From assembly GCA_029931535.1 (NCBI GenBank), contig JAQPZY010001240.1, forward strand, positions 1,230,001 through 1,294,000: DNA of 64,000 nt, read 5' to 3'. The position numbers and the translations under genes were made by a program. Source of the DNA: Margaritifera margaritifera. Taxonomy: Eukaryota; Mollusca; Bivalvia; Unionida; Margaritiferidae. The notes below the pieces were generated by a model. That model was not told where the DNA came from. It saw only the letters and a program-made list of their open reading frames with translations, and ran no database searches. Shown here one piece after another: positions 24,570 to 37,661 of the stretch (positions within the stretch are counted from its first letter, which is position 1; every line of letters begins with the position of its first letter).

Positions 24570-25254
24570 CTAAATATGAAATTGACAGATCCAGGTAACT
24601 GCCACCACTCACCTGCTCAGTACACAGTATTTCAGAGAGAAAGTGCGATTACAAAGTCAACGACGTATCACAAAGTCATACGTGCCTATGTAAAATGTAC
24701 TCAAGATCATATCTGTCTGCGCTGTATATTGTTCGCTGCTTTAGGTGAGCATTAAATAGGAAGATACGGGTTCTTAAAGGGAATTTTATTGAAGTGAGCA
24801 GGAGCAGTACATAGGCGGTCTCTGCAATAGCAGCTGATTCTTATTGCATTTGCTTTATTTTAGCTAGATTTGGACACATACAAAAAACATGGGCGAACTG
24901 TCACTGATCATGGAAGGTAGTTTTCCCTGCGATCCTTCGCGACCTGTATCCTTATCTTGATCTGACTAAATAAAAGGACAATATTGCTAAGTCCTCGGTG
25001 AATGAGATTCAGTTCTTGACATTATTGTAGATTTTTAAATTTACCTTACGTATCTCAATGCCAAGACTGTCGTATCCATTTATATTTCAATTGATGAATC
25101 ATAGTGGTTTGCCTCAGCAGAAACGAGACAAGCACTACGCTCAATCCGAATGGACAGAAGGAATATTATGACAAAGACAATTTTTTTAACACCGGGGGTA
25201 TACCATAGATTAACCTGATGTTTCGGCAGACAAGTTAATAAGACGTGTACACAC

Positions 25255-25365
25255 CTGAACTCGATGTATCAATATAATCGTCTTTGTTTTTGTCCAAATC
25301 AGCGAACTCAGATCTAATAGATGACTCATATTTCTCATATTCCTCTTTATTGTAGCCTTGGTTGC
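25255..25365 (-). CDS. Secreted EF-hand protein, internal exon
   Basis: The minus strand has a strong acceptor (TACGTTCTCTTTCCAG), 111 bp open, then donor TCAG^GTGTGT. It encodes NQGYNKEEYEKYESSIRSE followed by FADLDKNKDDYIDTSSS. FADLDKNKDDYID is a clear EF-hand: loop positions 1, 3, 5 and 9 are D, N, D and D, with Ile at 8, but position 12 is Ser instead of Glu, which should weaken calcium binding. The exon enters and leaves in phase 1, and its start matches the phase-1 end of the signal-peptide exon at 27499, giving FPK-G-NQGYN across the junction. The gene would make a small secreted calcium-binding protein; the exact subfamily is unknown. Confidence 0.7.
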
Positions 25366-27498
25366 CTGGAAAGAGAACGTAGATGTTCGAGTTTTTGTAA
25401 AAGCCAGAAAATTCAATAGTAGATTGATTTGAATGTTTGAATTAGTGTTACATTATGCATAAGAAAGTGTCATCGAATTGAAAGTTTGTAAGAAATATTT
25501 TCACCATTTTTCAAATAAGGTATGAAAAAAACTTCTGGTTAGAAATTGCACTTATTTTGGTTCAAAGTATATGTCAAAGTAAGAACAATATAAACAACAA
25601 CAGCACCAGCAAAAATTTAACTCAAAATGTTTACTGCTCTTCTGTCCTAGTTCTTGCTGGATACGATCGTGGGCCATTGATTTTATTGTCAATAATCAGT
25701 TCTGCAACGTCTTATTTTTGCATTTTTCTTTATAATCAGTTTACTCATAGGCTGCAAAATGCCCTGTAATCTTTAACCTTCGAAAACTTAGTGTTGCGGG
25801 TCAAACTTTTCAGAGTTATGGTTGTATCAAGTTTTCCATATAAAAGAAAAGAAAAAAAGAAAGGAAAAAGGTTAAAACCTTTATGCCGGACTGAGAAATG
25901 CGGATTATACGAGTGATTTATATTTACATTATCGGCTTTCACATAGATGCACCCTATTCATATGTCTTTCACTGCAATCAAAAGTATCTGTAAATTAGTT
26001 CTTTCGACATTAGCTGACGAATTCAAATGAGACTTTTAATTATACTACTGATCTAATAGATGTAGCTTTCATATGGACAACTAAATTCTTAACATTAACA
26101 TATGTGTCCGAGACATGTTTCCGCTCAATGAAAGCATTTTGGTTTACTCAGACAATATAAATTGCCTTCTGTTTCCCTTTCCAATTTTAGTGCCTTGCGA
26201 TTTATTTGAATTTTAACTTACAACTTATGTAACTGGAAAAATAAATATAGTAAGAACCAATTTTTCTCAAAAACATCAGTCTGGGCTATTTCAGTATTCT
26301 ACTAGAATAAAGCTGAAGTCCGAGTAATTTGGCTAGTCAAATGAACAAATGACGTTTTCTGATTGCTTATTCGTAGGATCGACATTTACGATACAATTAT
26401 AGATGAACTGAGTTCAAAATATTATTTAATATTGACCTTGATTAGAATGATTGTAAATTACAGCATTCCAAAGAGCTCAAGAGATATTTCAGCTCTTTTA
26501 TTTCTTTATAATATTATATTTTTTTTACTTTTCCCAAAAGTCTATTTCAGGGTATTAATTAATGGCTATTAGACGATGATAAAAATCGACAGAGAGTTTA
26601 ATCTTCAAGGTGGCTGAGAAAAGACAATGGATATTATCATTATCACAATTTTGAGCACGGACAAAAGTACTTTGTAACCAAAGCTATAATTGGGTTTTCG
26701 AATTCAAACATATAAGGAATTGATTTAGAATACGTAAAGAAATTTGTTCAGGAAGCTACTACTTTGCATGCAAAATTCCGATTACATTTCTTCCTTCTGT
26801 TGTAATTTATTTAGACTGGTTAATGATCTTAATCACATGAAAGGTGTTAGATTGACAAATTAGCTTTTGTGTGTCTTCAGGCCGTCAGTTAATGATAATA
26901 GTCATCATTTTATGCCATAAAAATAAGCTTAAAGTGTACATAATGAAGCTCAATGCTGTAAATAATCTTGTATATATCACATGCGAGTAGATAATAAATG
27001 CAGGCATGTCTGAGGGTGACAATTTAATATTTCCACGGCGAAAACAAAGTGCAGAGATAAAATAAAAAGGTGAACTTCAAGGATTATACACACAAACCAC
27101 TTAAAGAAGGTCACGGTATGCTTATTGATAGTAAAGGGGTGTATGATTCAAACAATAAAATAATGTTTTAGAGACATGGTACTAAAAAGAATTTTTAAAT
27201 TACAAGTATAACGTAAAGGACAAAAATTATTCATTACAATTTATCAACCTGTTTTTTATTAAGATATTATTTCCAACGAACGCCTTTTGGTTTCAGGTAT
27301 TTTGTTTTCTAAATAATTATGTTAGCTCGAAATTCTTCAGTTTCGCAAACACAAGTTAATTCCTTGCTTTCACTCTACATTACCGGAATCGTGCCAAAAC
27401 GAAATGTAATAACTCATCTGAACACTCAACTGCCAAATCAGACGAGATATGATAAGATAAGATAAGATAAAAAGGGCAGGAAATGAATGAATAAATAC

Positions 27499-27559
27499 CT
27501 TTCGGAAAGACGATCGCTAGTAGGCTTAGAAACAGCAAAAAAGCTACGGGATCCCTCAT
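27499..27559 (-). CDS. Secreted EF-hand protein, first coding exon (signal peptide)
   Basis: ATG at 27557-27559 on the minus strand opens MRDPVAFLLFLSLLAIVFPK, a textbook signal peptide: short charged start, hydrophobic core from Val5 to Phe18, then a polar end. It closes with donor CCGAAAG^GTATTTAT (intron from 27498). The final G (phase 1) joins in frame to the exon at 25365 across an intron of about 2.1 kb. I prefer this start to the in-frame codons further upstream because it directly begins the hydrophobic signal and lies about 70 nt downstream of a TATA box. The protein should enter the secretory pathway. Confidence 0.75.
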
Positions 27560-27618
27560 CGTGAGAAATTGTACTCGATCTCTATTCGAAGCTGCCGACG
27601 AGTCGCATTGAAATCCTT

Positions 27619-27628
27619 GTTTATATAC
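27619..27628 (-). promoter_or_regulatory. TATA-box core promoter of the EF-hand gene
   Basis: GTATATAAAC on the minus strand, inside GAGAGGTATATAAACAAGG. Transcription would start about 30 nt downstream, near 27595, giving a 5' leader of about 35-40 nt before the ATG at 27559. TATA-driven short genes with signal peptides are common for abundantly secreted animal proteins. No further element is confidently visible upstream. Confidence 0.6.
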
Positions 27629-27982
27629 CTCTCCATTTATCTTAGTCGTCAAGAAAGGTCAGAACTGTGGAACTTTATGCTTGGAAAAGAATCGCGTCAA
27701 CAATTATATAAGTATTTGCTGAATGGCATTCAACATTAATGTAGCATGACTTAGGCTGGTATCAGAAATTGAATGCAGGTAGACAAAAACTACAGATATG
27801 AGCATCGTTACAAGAAGTAACCTGCGGGTTAATCTAAAACATTACTCGAGATTGGATCATGAAAAGTTAATTGCTTGAACGATAATGCTTCTTTTAGTAA
27901 TGTGAATTATGGGATAACAGTTTTCCTTTATAAGAATCTGAGGAGATAAATGGTGCTTTACGGTTTAATCTGAGCTTGAGGA

Positions 27983-27984
<2 letters not shown>

Positions 27985-28044
<60 letters not shown>

Positions 28045-28085
28045 GGATATATACAGAGAGAGAGGGAGAGAGAGAAACAGAGAGA
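27985..28085. repeat. (TA)n and GA-rich microsatellite
   Basis: (TA)n at 27985-28039, then an AGAG-rich piece to about 28085, upstream of the EF-hand promoter. Confidence 0.95.
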
Positions 28086-28089
28086 GAAA

Positions 28090-29480
28090 GACATAGTTGA
28101 CGCGCCAAGGAAAACTGTGGTTATGTGCATTTGACGTCATATCGGTAACGTCACGGAAAAGCTGGGTTATATTTTGCCTTACCAATGGTGCATTGCAAGT
28201 CTTGACTCGCGCAAAATACGAAATAATTTTCTTCCTTGGTCAAAAATTTTTGATTTGCTCGACAACATTTGAAGTTTTATAATTTCAGTTTAAAATTAAT
28301 TTACTTCGTGTTTGTTGTTGCTATTTATCTATTTTAAATTGTCAACACCTGGCTTAAACATGAGTATGCGATGATTTACATTGTAGATAATTGATATTAT
28401 CTGTTTGGTAAACTCTGTGGTAATTTAAAAGAAGCTGTTCGTTTCCAGAAACCAAGTGTATGATGTCGTGATAGTTTGCGTAAAACCACATGGCCAGGTA
28501 ATAAGTTTGCTTATTGAAAATGATAAAAATAAGCAAGCAGACCTTGCCGTTACAGTCTAGTTTGGCGACCGGGTTAAAATAACAATATAAACATGGTGTG
28601 TGTGTGACGCATTTGCTCCTTATCCTTTACCCATCTGCGAAAGTGATGTTTTTGTCGTGTTGGTGGTGTGGACTTATTTATTTGATAATATGTTACACAT
28701 TTACTGCAATAAATCGGTTTATACGTCGTTGCTCTTGCTATAATTTGTATGTAGGGCAAAACGATGAGTACCGTATACCAAGACAATGGAATATTATTTC
28801 AACAAGCGATCGACAGTCGAAATATACAAAGTCACGTATTAACCTGGTTCAGGTATCAATTGACATCTTAAATTCAACCTCAGGCTCAAGTCAAGAATCT
28901 AGCAATCTGATTGCATCCATTTTAATTTCAAACGAACGGATTGCTTGATTCCATATTTTGAGGTTGATGATAAACCTAAGATAGTTAATGAAACCAACGC
29001 CAAGCGGGCTGTTTACTAGAAAGTGGCAGGATCGGACCAGATTGGCTCCAATCGCCTGGCACCTTTTCATTTGTATTACCCATTCAAATGTTGCATATAA
29101 CACATAATTATCGCATAGAAATAAGAAATTTTGGAACATAAATTGAAACGTTATGGAATATGAATGTAAACTGAGCCAATTTAATATTTTGTTTTATAAT
29201 TTCGCAGTTTTTAACACACCATAAAACAGAGCTCCATATCCTACTTTAATCTGGCACGCCATACATGTTTCAATGACTGGGTAAGCAAAGGGAAAAAATG
29301 GTCGCTTTTGTTGTAGATGTTCTTTATTATTATTATTTTCATCTATAAATAACATGAGGGAGAGGAAACAATTAATCAGTGCCCTTGGCATTGAAGATAA
29401 ACCCTTGACTGTGATATATCGGATTTTCAAAAGATAGAGAAATGTAAGTGAACAGTGCTTCATCCCTGAACCTCAAAGAA
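28090..29480. other. No supportable gene
   Basis: The open frame at 28598-28948 (116 codons, plus strand) and its minus-strand neighbours have no recognisable domain or clear splice signals. I leave them uncalled. Confidence 0.45.
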
Positions 29481-29489
29481 AAGCAGAAA

Positions 29490-30285
29490 CAAAACCAACC
29501 ATGAAACTTGTGACATCGACCTTGAATATCGGACTAAAAATGTGGAATGCAACACATCTTCTAGTTACAATGTACAGGTTTACCAAATTTCAATAGTTTA
29601 TATTTAAATCTGAACATTTATAGAAGGTAAGGAAAAATGCTACTGAAACATAAAATATTGGCATATACACATTGGATTAACTATGGGTCCCCCATTATGA
29701 TACATGAAAGATATACCAAGTTTCATCCTTTAGTCTCAAATGGCTCTAATGTTAGAAAGGAACGAATGTAGGGAAACTTAAAATACTGACAGCTGACTTT
29801 GGAATTGAAGATACGACGGCTAATGTGGTATGCAACACGCTTGCTAATATTGATCTATAAGTAAACCAAGTTTATCTTTCAATCTCAAAATAATCGTAAC
29901 TAAAGACGGAAAAGTTAACATATTCACCCATGACGATGACCTAGTTAATACGATCCCCAATGTGTTACACGAGACACTTTCTAATAACAATGAATAACTA
30001 TACCAAGTTTCATCACTAAAGCTGAACGGGCTGCAAAGTCATAGAGCGGAAAGGAAACTGTGATGGAGTACTTAAAATTTTAAATTATAACCTTGACTTT
30101 AAAGATGTGATGCCCTATGTGTTATGCAACACATACTCTAATGTTGATGTCGAACTATAGTCAGTTTTATCCCGTACTCTCAAACAGGATTAATGTTATG
30201 GAGAAGAATGGAAAGTTTCATGGCAAGCTTAAAATGTTGAGTCATGATTTGACCTTTCAAAGTAGGACCCCCCCCCCCCCAATGG
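29490..30285 (+). repeat. Degenerate tandem repeat, about 145-bp unit
   Basis: About five diverged units share, in order, a GACCTTGA.TTT piece, a TATGTGTTATGCAACACA piece, CTAATGTTGATG, ACCAAGTTT.ATC and a CTCAAA...AATGTTA.AGA tail. Starts fall near 29510, 29660, 29800, 29935 and 30090. Similar CCTTGAC...CCAAGTTTCAT repeats are, from memory, common in mollusc genomes. A C-run interrupts at about 30269. Confidence 0.75.
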
Positions 30286-32027
30286 TGTGTAAATTTGATG
30301 GTGTGTACATTTGAATAAATATTTACAACGTAAACAGATGGATTCAAAACTGAAGTAGATGAAAAGGCTTCCGTTTAGTGGAAGAATTGATACAGTTTAG
30401 TCATAAATAGTAGAAAACCTACATGAATTCAAAATTCAATTGAACACAGAAATGGGAAAAAAAAGTATTCCATTTGTTACTAAACTTGATGAGTTATAAG
30501 ATTAATATAAATAGGTGCTGAATGATAAAAAAAACTATGATGGGAATGATATTGTTTCATACCTGATGAGACGGAACAAGTTCTCTTGATCGGATATAAG
30601 AAAGATAGGTTGGAGCTTTATATTAGAGTAATGTTCAGCAATAACGGGATGCTTTTATGACATTTATAAGTATTAAACCTCATGCCTTAAATTAATGGAT
30701 TTAACTATGCTCTTTCAAAATGTGCCAATATGGATCAGTAGAAATAAATAACTTAGACAAAAACTTCATTCAACTAAAGAAATCAGACTCTGGTACAATA
30801 TTTGTTGCATCTACTGTTTCCATTGAAACTTGAGCCTAAAGATTATCACAATTGCATGATTAATATTTACACTGGATTATAGCCGAAAGCTAAACGATTA
30901 TTTTTCTCTTGGGTTGGTTTGGTTGGTGGACAAAAGAAAACAAAACGCCAATACAGATTAATATAATCACAGACATAATATTAAAATATGGCAATATTTC
31001 ACACTATTGTATTAATACAGCTCAATGTGATACTGTATCTGCTATACAGTTATAAGGCGGATTGATTAAAAAGCACTATTAATTTTTTAACATTAAATAA
31101 AAAAGATAACAGCACCAATTATGATTGGTGGAGTAATAGCTAGTGGTATGGCATGAACACCAAGTAATTATATGTTGATCCTAAACGATCTGATGCAGAT
31201 AGAAGAAGTCACGATTAGAACAAATAACAAGTAGAATAGAAAACTGTAGAGGACAAAGAAAACAAAGAAATGGCACACAGCTGCAGGAACGAAAGAATGA
31301 AATAAAACGTTCTAATTACGCAGATGCTGAATAATTCGATGATACTTTGGCTTTCTTTTATTTTTGTCAGTCTAATGCTATTTTAAAGAAACTTAGACAA
31401 CTCAGATCTAATAACATTTACAAAAACGTTCCAAAAGGTGATAGCTTATGAGCTGATGAGGATGCACTGATTACTATTTTAATGGACTTCATTGTTTTGT
31501 TTTTTCAGCTAAACATCTCTTTAAATGTGTAGTGAATAGATAATGCTAAAGAGCAATAATGCCACAATTCTATAAATATATATCTCTACAAACAAAAGTA
31601 AACACCACAGAATATTAAGCATCTTAGTCTAACATATCATTGCATTAGGCATACTCAAAGTAGTATCAAACCTCAAAAGTTACTTCAAGTGTAAAACATC
31701 TGCGTTGGGACCTCAAGTTATGATTGTACCTAGTATTATTCGGTTTAGAGTTTCAAAAAGACGTCGCCGGTGCAGCAGTATGCAATTTTAATAGAGCACA
31801 TATTAAAGGCATAACCATTTCTTACAATTGTGATGAGATTTTCAAATTGAAAATGACTATAATATTGTCATGGCTTTCAAAGATTTCCGGTTACCAGCTT
31901 CTGTAATGACAGACAAAATATAACAAGGTATCATGAATTGGCAACGTTAAAACAAACATTTTGATATTTCATTCATACTGGTAATGCAGTAAATGATCTA
32001 AGTATTTTATATATATATATATTTATA

Positions 32028-32078
<51 letters not shown>

Positions 32079-33091
32079 ATATATATATACATATATATAT
32101 ATGTATGTATATATACATATCACCATGCAATGTTAGATAATCTGTCATTGCAAAAGATCAACTTGCATCTTTGCTTATTTCCTTATCCAGCAATTTAAGT
32201 TTCATACTTTCATATTTTTCAAATAAGGTTCGGCATTGTAAAAATAAAATACGAATCCTAACTATTTTCCCTCTCCAATCTGTATTCGTATAATCTTGTC
32301 TATGAATGAATTCCAGATCTTTCAGGTGATACATCTGTTTCTATTTTGCATCTTCTTTCTGTATTTTTGCTTCTAGATGAAAGTGAATTAAATATAGCGC
32401 TCAATATCCTCTTTCAGATTATTTCATTTGTTTCCATCAGAGATACATTTATCCTATTATACGTTACTATTTTGTGAAATTAAAATTAGAATGAAATGTA
32501 CTGCTCTTTTTGACAAGTAATTCTTCTAATTTTTGTTTTGTCTGAATTGTTTTCTTTTGCTTCTATCATCATGATTTCAATTTGATTTCATAACATTAGC
32601 ACATTCTTTACATCTTTTGGAAGTGTTTGTTTTAACGTAACATCTGGTTGACATGTTTATTTTCGCCACAGTTGTAATATGCAATTATCTCCATATAAAG
32701 TACAGGATATATTACATTTGAATATGTCCCAAATCAAACCCTAAATTTTAAGTTTTGCCAATCATTTTAGGGGCATAATATTTACTTTTGGCACAAAACT
32801 GTTAAAATAGTGAAAACTCTTCGTAACAAATAGCTCCTCATTGTTCGGTCTTTGTAAGTCTTCCAGTTTATATACAACAGAGTCGCATAAAATCGCTTGT
32901 CAGATTTTAAACATTTCTTCAGAAAATTAGGCAGATAGCATTTTACAAATATTTGATGTGTATTTTGACATTCAAGCCGTCTGGCTTATATACAATTTTT
33001 TTTCTTTAATAGGGTAAATAGTTGTCAGATAACAAAATAATAAATACTGTATATTTCATTTTCGGATCACTGGCTTTAGTTGAAGGGTTTA

Positions 33092-33092
33092 T

Positions 33093-33172
<80 letters not shown>
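33092..33172. repeat. (AC)n-(AT)n compound microsatellite
   Basis: About 12 AC followed directly by about 28 AT dinucleotides. Confidence 0.97.
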
Positions 33173-33178
<6 letters not shown>

Positions 33179-34967
33179 TGCAAATGTTATTGTATCCATC
33201 AATCAGATTAGGCAATACATTTAAGCATTTTCTAGTTTCTATCTGAGTGCAATATTCCTACATTCTTGTCTTCAGAGTTGTATCAAACTTCTCTATTGCA
33301 AATGCCTTCTTTCCGGCATAGTGGAAAAAGTATTCGATATTTTCCTTCTCCAAAAATTCCTTAACCTTCAATATATAAAATGCTTTCTCTTCATCAAACT
33401 GTATCTTTTATAGCTTTCGCACTCTAATTATTTTAATGCAAAACATATTGTATCCTTGTGTAACTTTACTTTTATAATGTCTATCGTAATCCAAATGTAT
33501 TTATAGCCGTTATTTTCCTTATGATTCGAAATCAACAACGCATAACTGCCACTTGTGATCAACGTGATTAAAATAGATCATTTTGTACGGATATTCTTAT
33601 CGGCAGCCAGTGCAGCGTTCTTGTTATTAAGATTGTTAAGTAACATTATCTCCATTCAGCGTATTCTTTTGTCCAGTGCAATCCGTTCTCACCATTGCTT
33701 GCTATTTGCCTAAGCAACTTAACTTTCTGTTTTAAAGTACAAATACCTCAAAAGGGTCTTCTTTAGCAATGAATTACGTTTTTAGTATGATAACCATATT
33801 ATATATTACATATATTGTATTAAAATATATTGTGTTTTCTGCTACTTTCAAGAACTTTGATATTTATCCATTGACAACCTTGTCCTTTTTTATATTTCAT
33901 GATCTCTGGCATTCTAAACTTTGACCTTTTAGTTTATTCCACTTATCAACTCCTTTTTCAGTTCTCCATGTTATTATGTCACTGATTATGTCATAATCCT
34001 GTTCGCCGCTGAACAGAGGCTTTCTAGGATGCAGAAACCATCATAGCAATACATATACTTTAGACACTTATAACGGGACTCAAAAGTTAATTGCTAGAGT
34101 AAAAATTTGGGATCTAAATATCACGTGATTTACCTTTATACCATCACTCAGTATAATGCCTGCCTTAGGAAAGAATAAAGCTTTAATTCAAAAAGTGTGA
34201 AAGGCACTTATACCTTTCGAAATTCAGCAAACACAACAACATCAGAGGGCGTTTTTAGATTACTGGTTAAAAAGAGAGAACCCAAACTCATCTATCAAGT
34301 ATCCTTAAATGATTATTTACTGATATCTCATGAACTATACATAACCTCTTTAGGATCCTGTTCTACTTGTTTGCAAAAAGAAAACAGAACAACAACTTTG
34401 CAGATACAAATAAAATTATGTGCAAAGGTATCAGAACAAACGATCTCCATCTCGTATTTAATGTTTTTAGCCAAAGGTTAAGTTAAATGTCATTGTATAT
34501 TCCAGACGTCGAATTTCTTTTTATGTATTTTCAAATAAAGATTGTGAAATATCCTTCACGTGTCAGCTTAAGACTTTTAACAATTATACTACTAGTTTCG
34601 CGTGTGTTACGCTCAATCCATTTAAAAAGGACATAAGAGATTGTGAAGCATCCTTGTTTTCTGACCCGATGATGACATAATTGTGGCAGCGCAACTTTAA
34701 AAACAGTTTAAAGAGGAAAATGTTAAATATCATTTTTACCTATTTTGACAACTCAATTAAAGTAATCTTAGCAACACTTGTAGAGAAAAGTAACGACAAA
34801 TGCGTACAATTTGAACTTCTGACATAGATTACGCATTGTATCGTCTGTGATCTACAGTTTCACTGCCTATACAATTGCAAAAGTACATAAATTACAAGAT
34901 TAATGCAATGGTTTTAAAACTTCCTTGGGTTGTATTGACATAGAGCATTTCTTCAAATTTAAATTCC

Positions 34968-35078
<111 letters not shown>

Positions 35079-35786
35079 TTATTAGATTCATTTTCCTATG
35101 CATCACCCACATCTTGGTGTCCATACAAAAAGTAACAGCCAATGACGGGGATTACCCAGCTCCATTTATAAGTAGCACGTACTTAATTAAATGTGAATTG
35201 CAAAATAAAACAGATAAACCTCGATTGGTATCCAATATAACATTGACATCTTGCTGTTAATCTACTATAAAAGATGTGTGTCAAACGTCCTCGAGAATTT
35301 TTTTATATTGACCAATTGAAAACTAGTGGAAAGAAAGTTAAATTATGGAAAAAGTTTCAAAAGTTTGTCCAATAATAACTTCAAATCAAATCAGCTCAAT
35401 ATCGCTTTGACATTCAAAATTTCAAGAGCACTTACTATTATTCAGCGTAAGGCAAACGCAAAATACCATATATGCTGAGTAGCAGATAGGGCTTTAATGA
35501 CCAGTTACCTCCCCCATCACCTTAGATAGGTAAGGTATATTTCTCCCTTACCGTGCACGACATAAACATATTTCCATTTTGATCTGAATATATTGGCAAG
35601 GGATATTTTGGTAATATACCACAGTGGAAAGTTCTTATATTATTGTTCAAAACATTAAAACGAATCAGAAGTAATTATGATATCATGAATTATCGTAATC
35701 TTGTTGTTTCTTTAGTCTCTATCATTAATTTATATCTGTTTTGTCTTATTAAATTGAAAGTATGGGCTAGACAGTAAGAGTTTTGT

Positions 35787-36176
35787 TTGGTTGGTTTAAA
35801 CGTCATACTAACACAGCTTTTGCATAGTTTACACAACCAAGATTTTTGGTCAGCAATGTCTCATGAGAATCTCTTATGTATAAGGCACCGCCTACGTGAA
35901 TCGGCTTACTTCAGAGAACTTAGATTATATTTATGTAAAACGTATGTAAGTACACCGGATCCAGAGAACTCTACAAGCCATATATTTGTGCAGCCTTACT
36001 CGTTTATTCCTGTAAAGGTACATGTCATTCGAATTGGAGCATCTGCAAGGTCTTATATTTGTGCAGGCCAAGAAAGAGAACTATTAAAAGGTAGGTGTCG
36101 CTCCCAAAATCAGAAAACTCTTAGGCATGTTGCATCTGCCTCGCACAGATTTATTTTCCAATTCGAGAATGCTTGA
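35787..36176 (+). CDS. Uncertain open reading frame with a good splice donor inside
   Basis: A 129-codon open frame of mixed composition. Within it, ATTAAAAG^GTAGGT (near 36090) is an excellent donor consensus, so only the part up to there might be exonic. There is no recognisable domain, and the first ~15 codons fall in a TTTGGTTGGTTTAAACGTCA stretch that resembles a dispersed mollusc repeat. It may equally be a chance frame. Confidence 0.2.
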   Translation: MVGLNVILTQLLHSLHNQDFWSAMSHENLLCIRHRLRESAYFRELRLYLCKTYVSTPDPENSTSHIFVQPYSFIPVKVHVIRIGASARSYICAGQERELLKGRCRSQNQKTLRHVASASHRFIFQFENA

Positions 36177-37167
36177 AACATCTGTCTCACCTGATCCTCT
36201 TAAAAGTTGTCTGAACTCATCGAACGATTTGGACCATTTCTTATATGCTCAAACTATAGTAAATCAGCTACACCAAAATCTTTCTTCCGTTCACCTCAAA
36301 TGTACAAAAGTACAATGCGAATTTGAAGTCATAGCGTCAACATCGAGAACAACATGTATCTATCCCTATCTACTTCTTCTGCTCTCTGTCTCCTCAACAA
36401 TCCCACCCCCCTGTCTCTCTCTTGTAAAGATCACCGTTCCGATACAATGAATACTCATCGATGATATTTTCGCATTGTACGTGAGTTCTATTATCATTTT
36501 CCAACATGTGTTTCTTCTGGAAGACATGGTTTAGTTTGCAAATTATTGTGGGTAGCTGATATATTTATTTACAATTCTTATCCACGAAAAATGTATCTAT
36601 ATTTTGTAAACTTTGCAAATTCTGTAAAACTGTTATAATTTCTTATCTTTAATATAGGCAGGTAAGAAGGTGTGGGTGTTAGCCTCAGATCAATATTTAT
36701 ATCAAATGAACCCTGTGCAAACCAATACTTGTTAGACTTCTGAATGCTCATCAAGACAGTTTTAACTTTGCTAGTCAAAACGTTTTATTATGTGTAAATA
36801 ATTTTGTACTCACGGTCATCATAAAAGCTTAAACAGTTTACATTGTTCGTTTATTTAAAATGCATGTCTTACAAAACAAATATTCCAATCTGATTTTTAA
36901 AATGAAGATCTACTTATAAATTATTGATCTGATAAGCACCGTTGAGAGGTCAGGTTAGCTTTATGATTTATCGATCAAATTAAAGCTGCTAAACCTTATA
37001 GAACGTTATTCATAACATCGTTCTTAACGATATCTCTAACACGAAATGTAGTGCTTTATTTCATTGATAACCAAAATATATGTGACCCGAGAAATCCAAA
37101 AGAAAACAAAACATGACATTTTATCGGTGCCTATCAGATCTACTTATGTCGGAGATTTCGGTTTTAA

Positions 37168-37444
37168 TCAGCATGAACCTGCATAGCCTTCACTTAACAC
37201 TGTGTTACTTAACGAATCTAATCCCGTATAGCCACTGAGATCACTCATGTCAATAAGAAACAAAGGTTGTTCTAATGTCTGCTCTTTTCTTGGGATGCTG
37301 TTCTTGCTGTTGACAATGTGAATGCAGATAGTTTCACTGAAGTTTTCATTATGGTATAGAAGCTCGTGACAACAGAGTGAACTTGAGTCTCGCGAATTTG
37401 GGATTGTTACATATCCATTGAGACCAGTCCCTTCAACCCACATC
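37168..37444 (-). CDS. Unrecognised coding-like segment
   Basis: The minus strand is open for about 91 codons from ATG at 37444 to TGA near 37168, starting MWVEGTGLNGYVTIPNSRDS and ending in an acidic, Ser- and Gly-rich tail with FLIDMSDLSGYTGLDSLSN. The balanced amino-acid use, without the Leu/Ile/Tyr excess of chance frames here, suggests real or recently real coding sequence, perhaps a terminal exon or cytoplasmic tail. A stop lies just upstream (GGTGTGAGTGC), and the acceptor there is weak. No family recognised. Confidence 0.35.
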
Positions 37445-37661
37445 AGCACTCACACCTTAAATGACGACTTTTATGTACTGCACGTATCCTAAATATTTCA
37501 TACTTGTTCTTTAAATCCAACTGAACTGTGAGTGCATTAAAACGTTCTTGTGTAGAGAGACAGGCATTGTTTTCTTGACAAATATCATTTCACATTAATA
37601 GTTTCGCTTTAAAAGAGTATCGTATACGACAATATAACCTGAACCGTCGTCTTTTACAAAT

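Noticed and set aside
28598..28948. 116-codon plus-strand frame
   Set aside because: No recognised domain. Overlapping minus-strand frames are equally long, and the first half is hydrophobic chance sequence.
36127..36450. 107-codon plus-strand frame overlapping the 35787 frame
   Set aside because: Ser/Leu/Pro-rich chance frame ending in a CT-rich patch, with no motif or splice support of its own.
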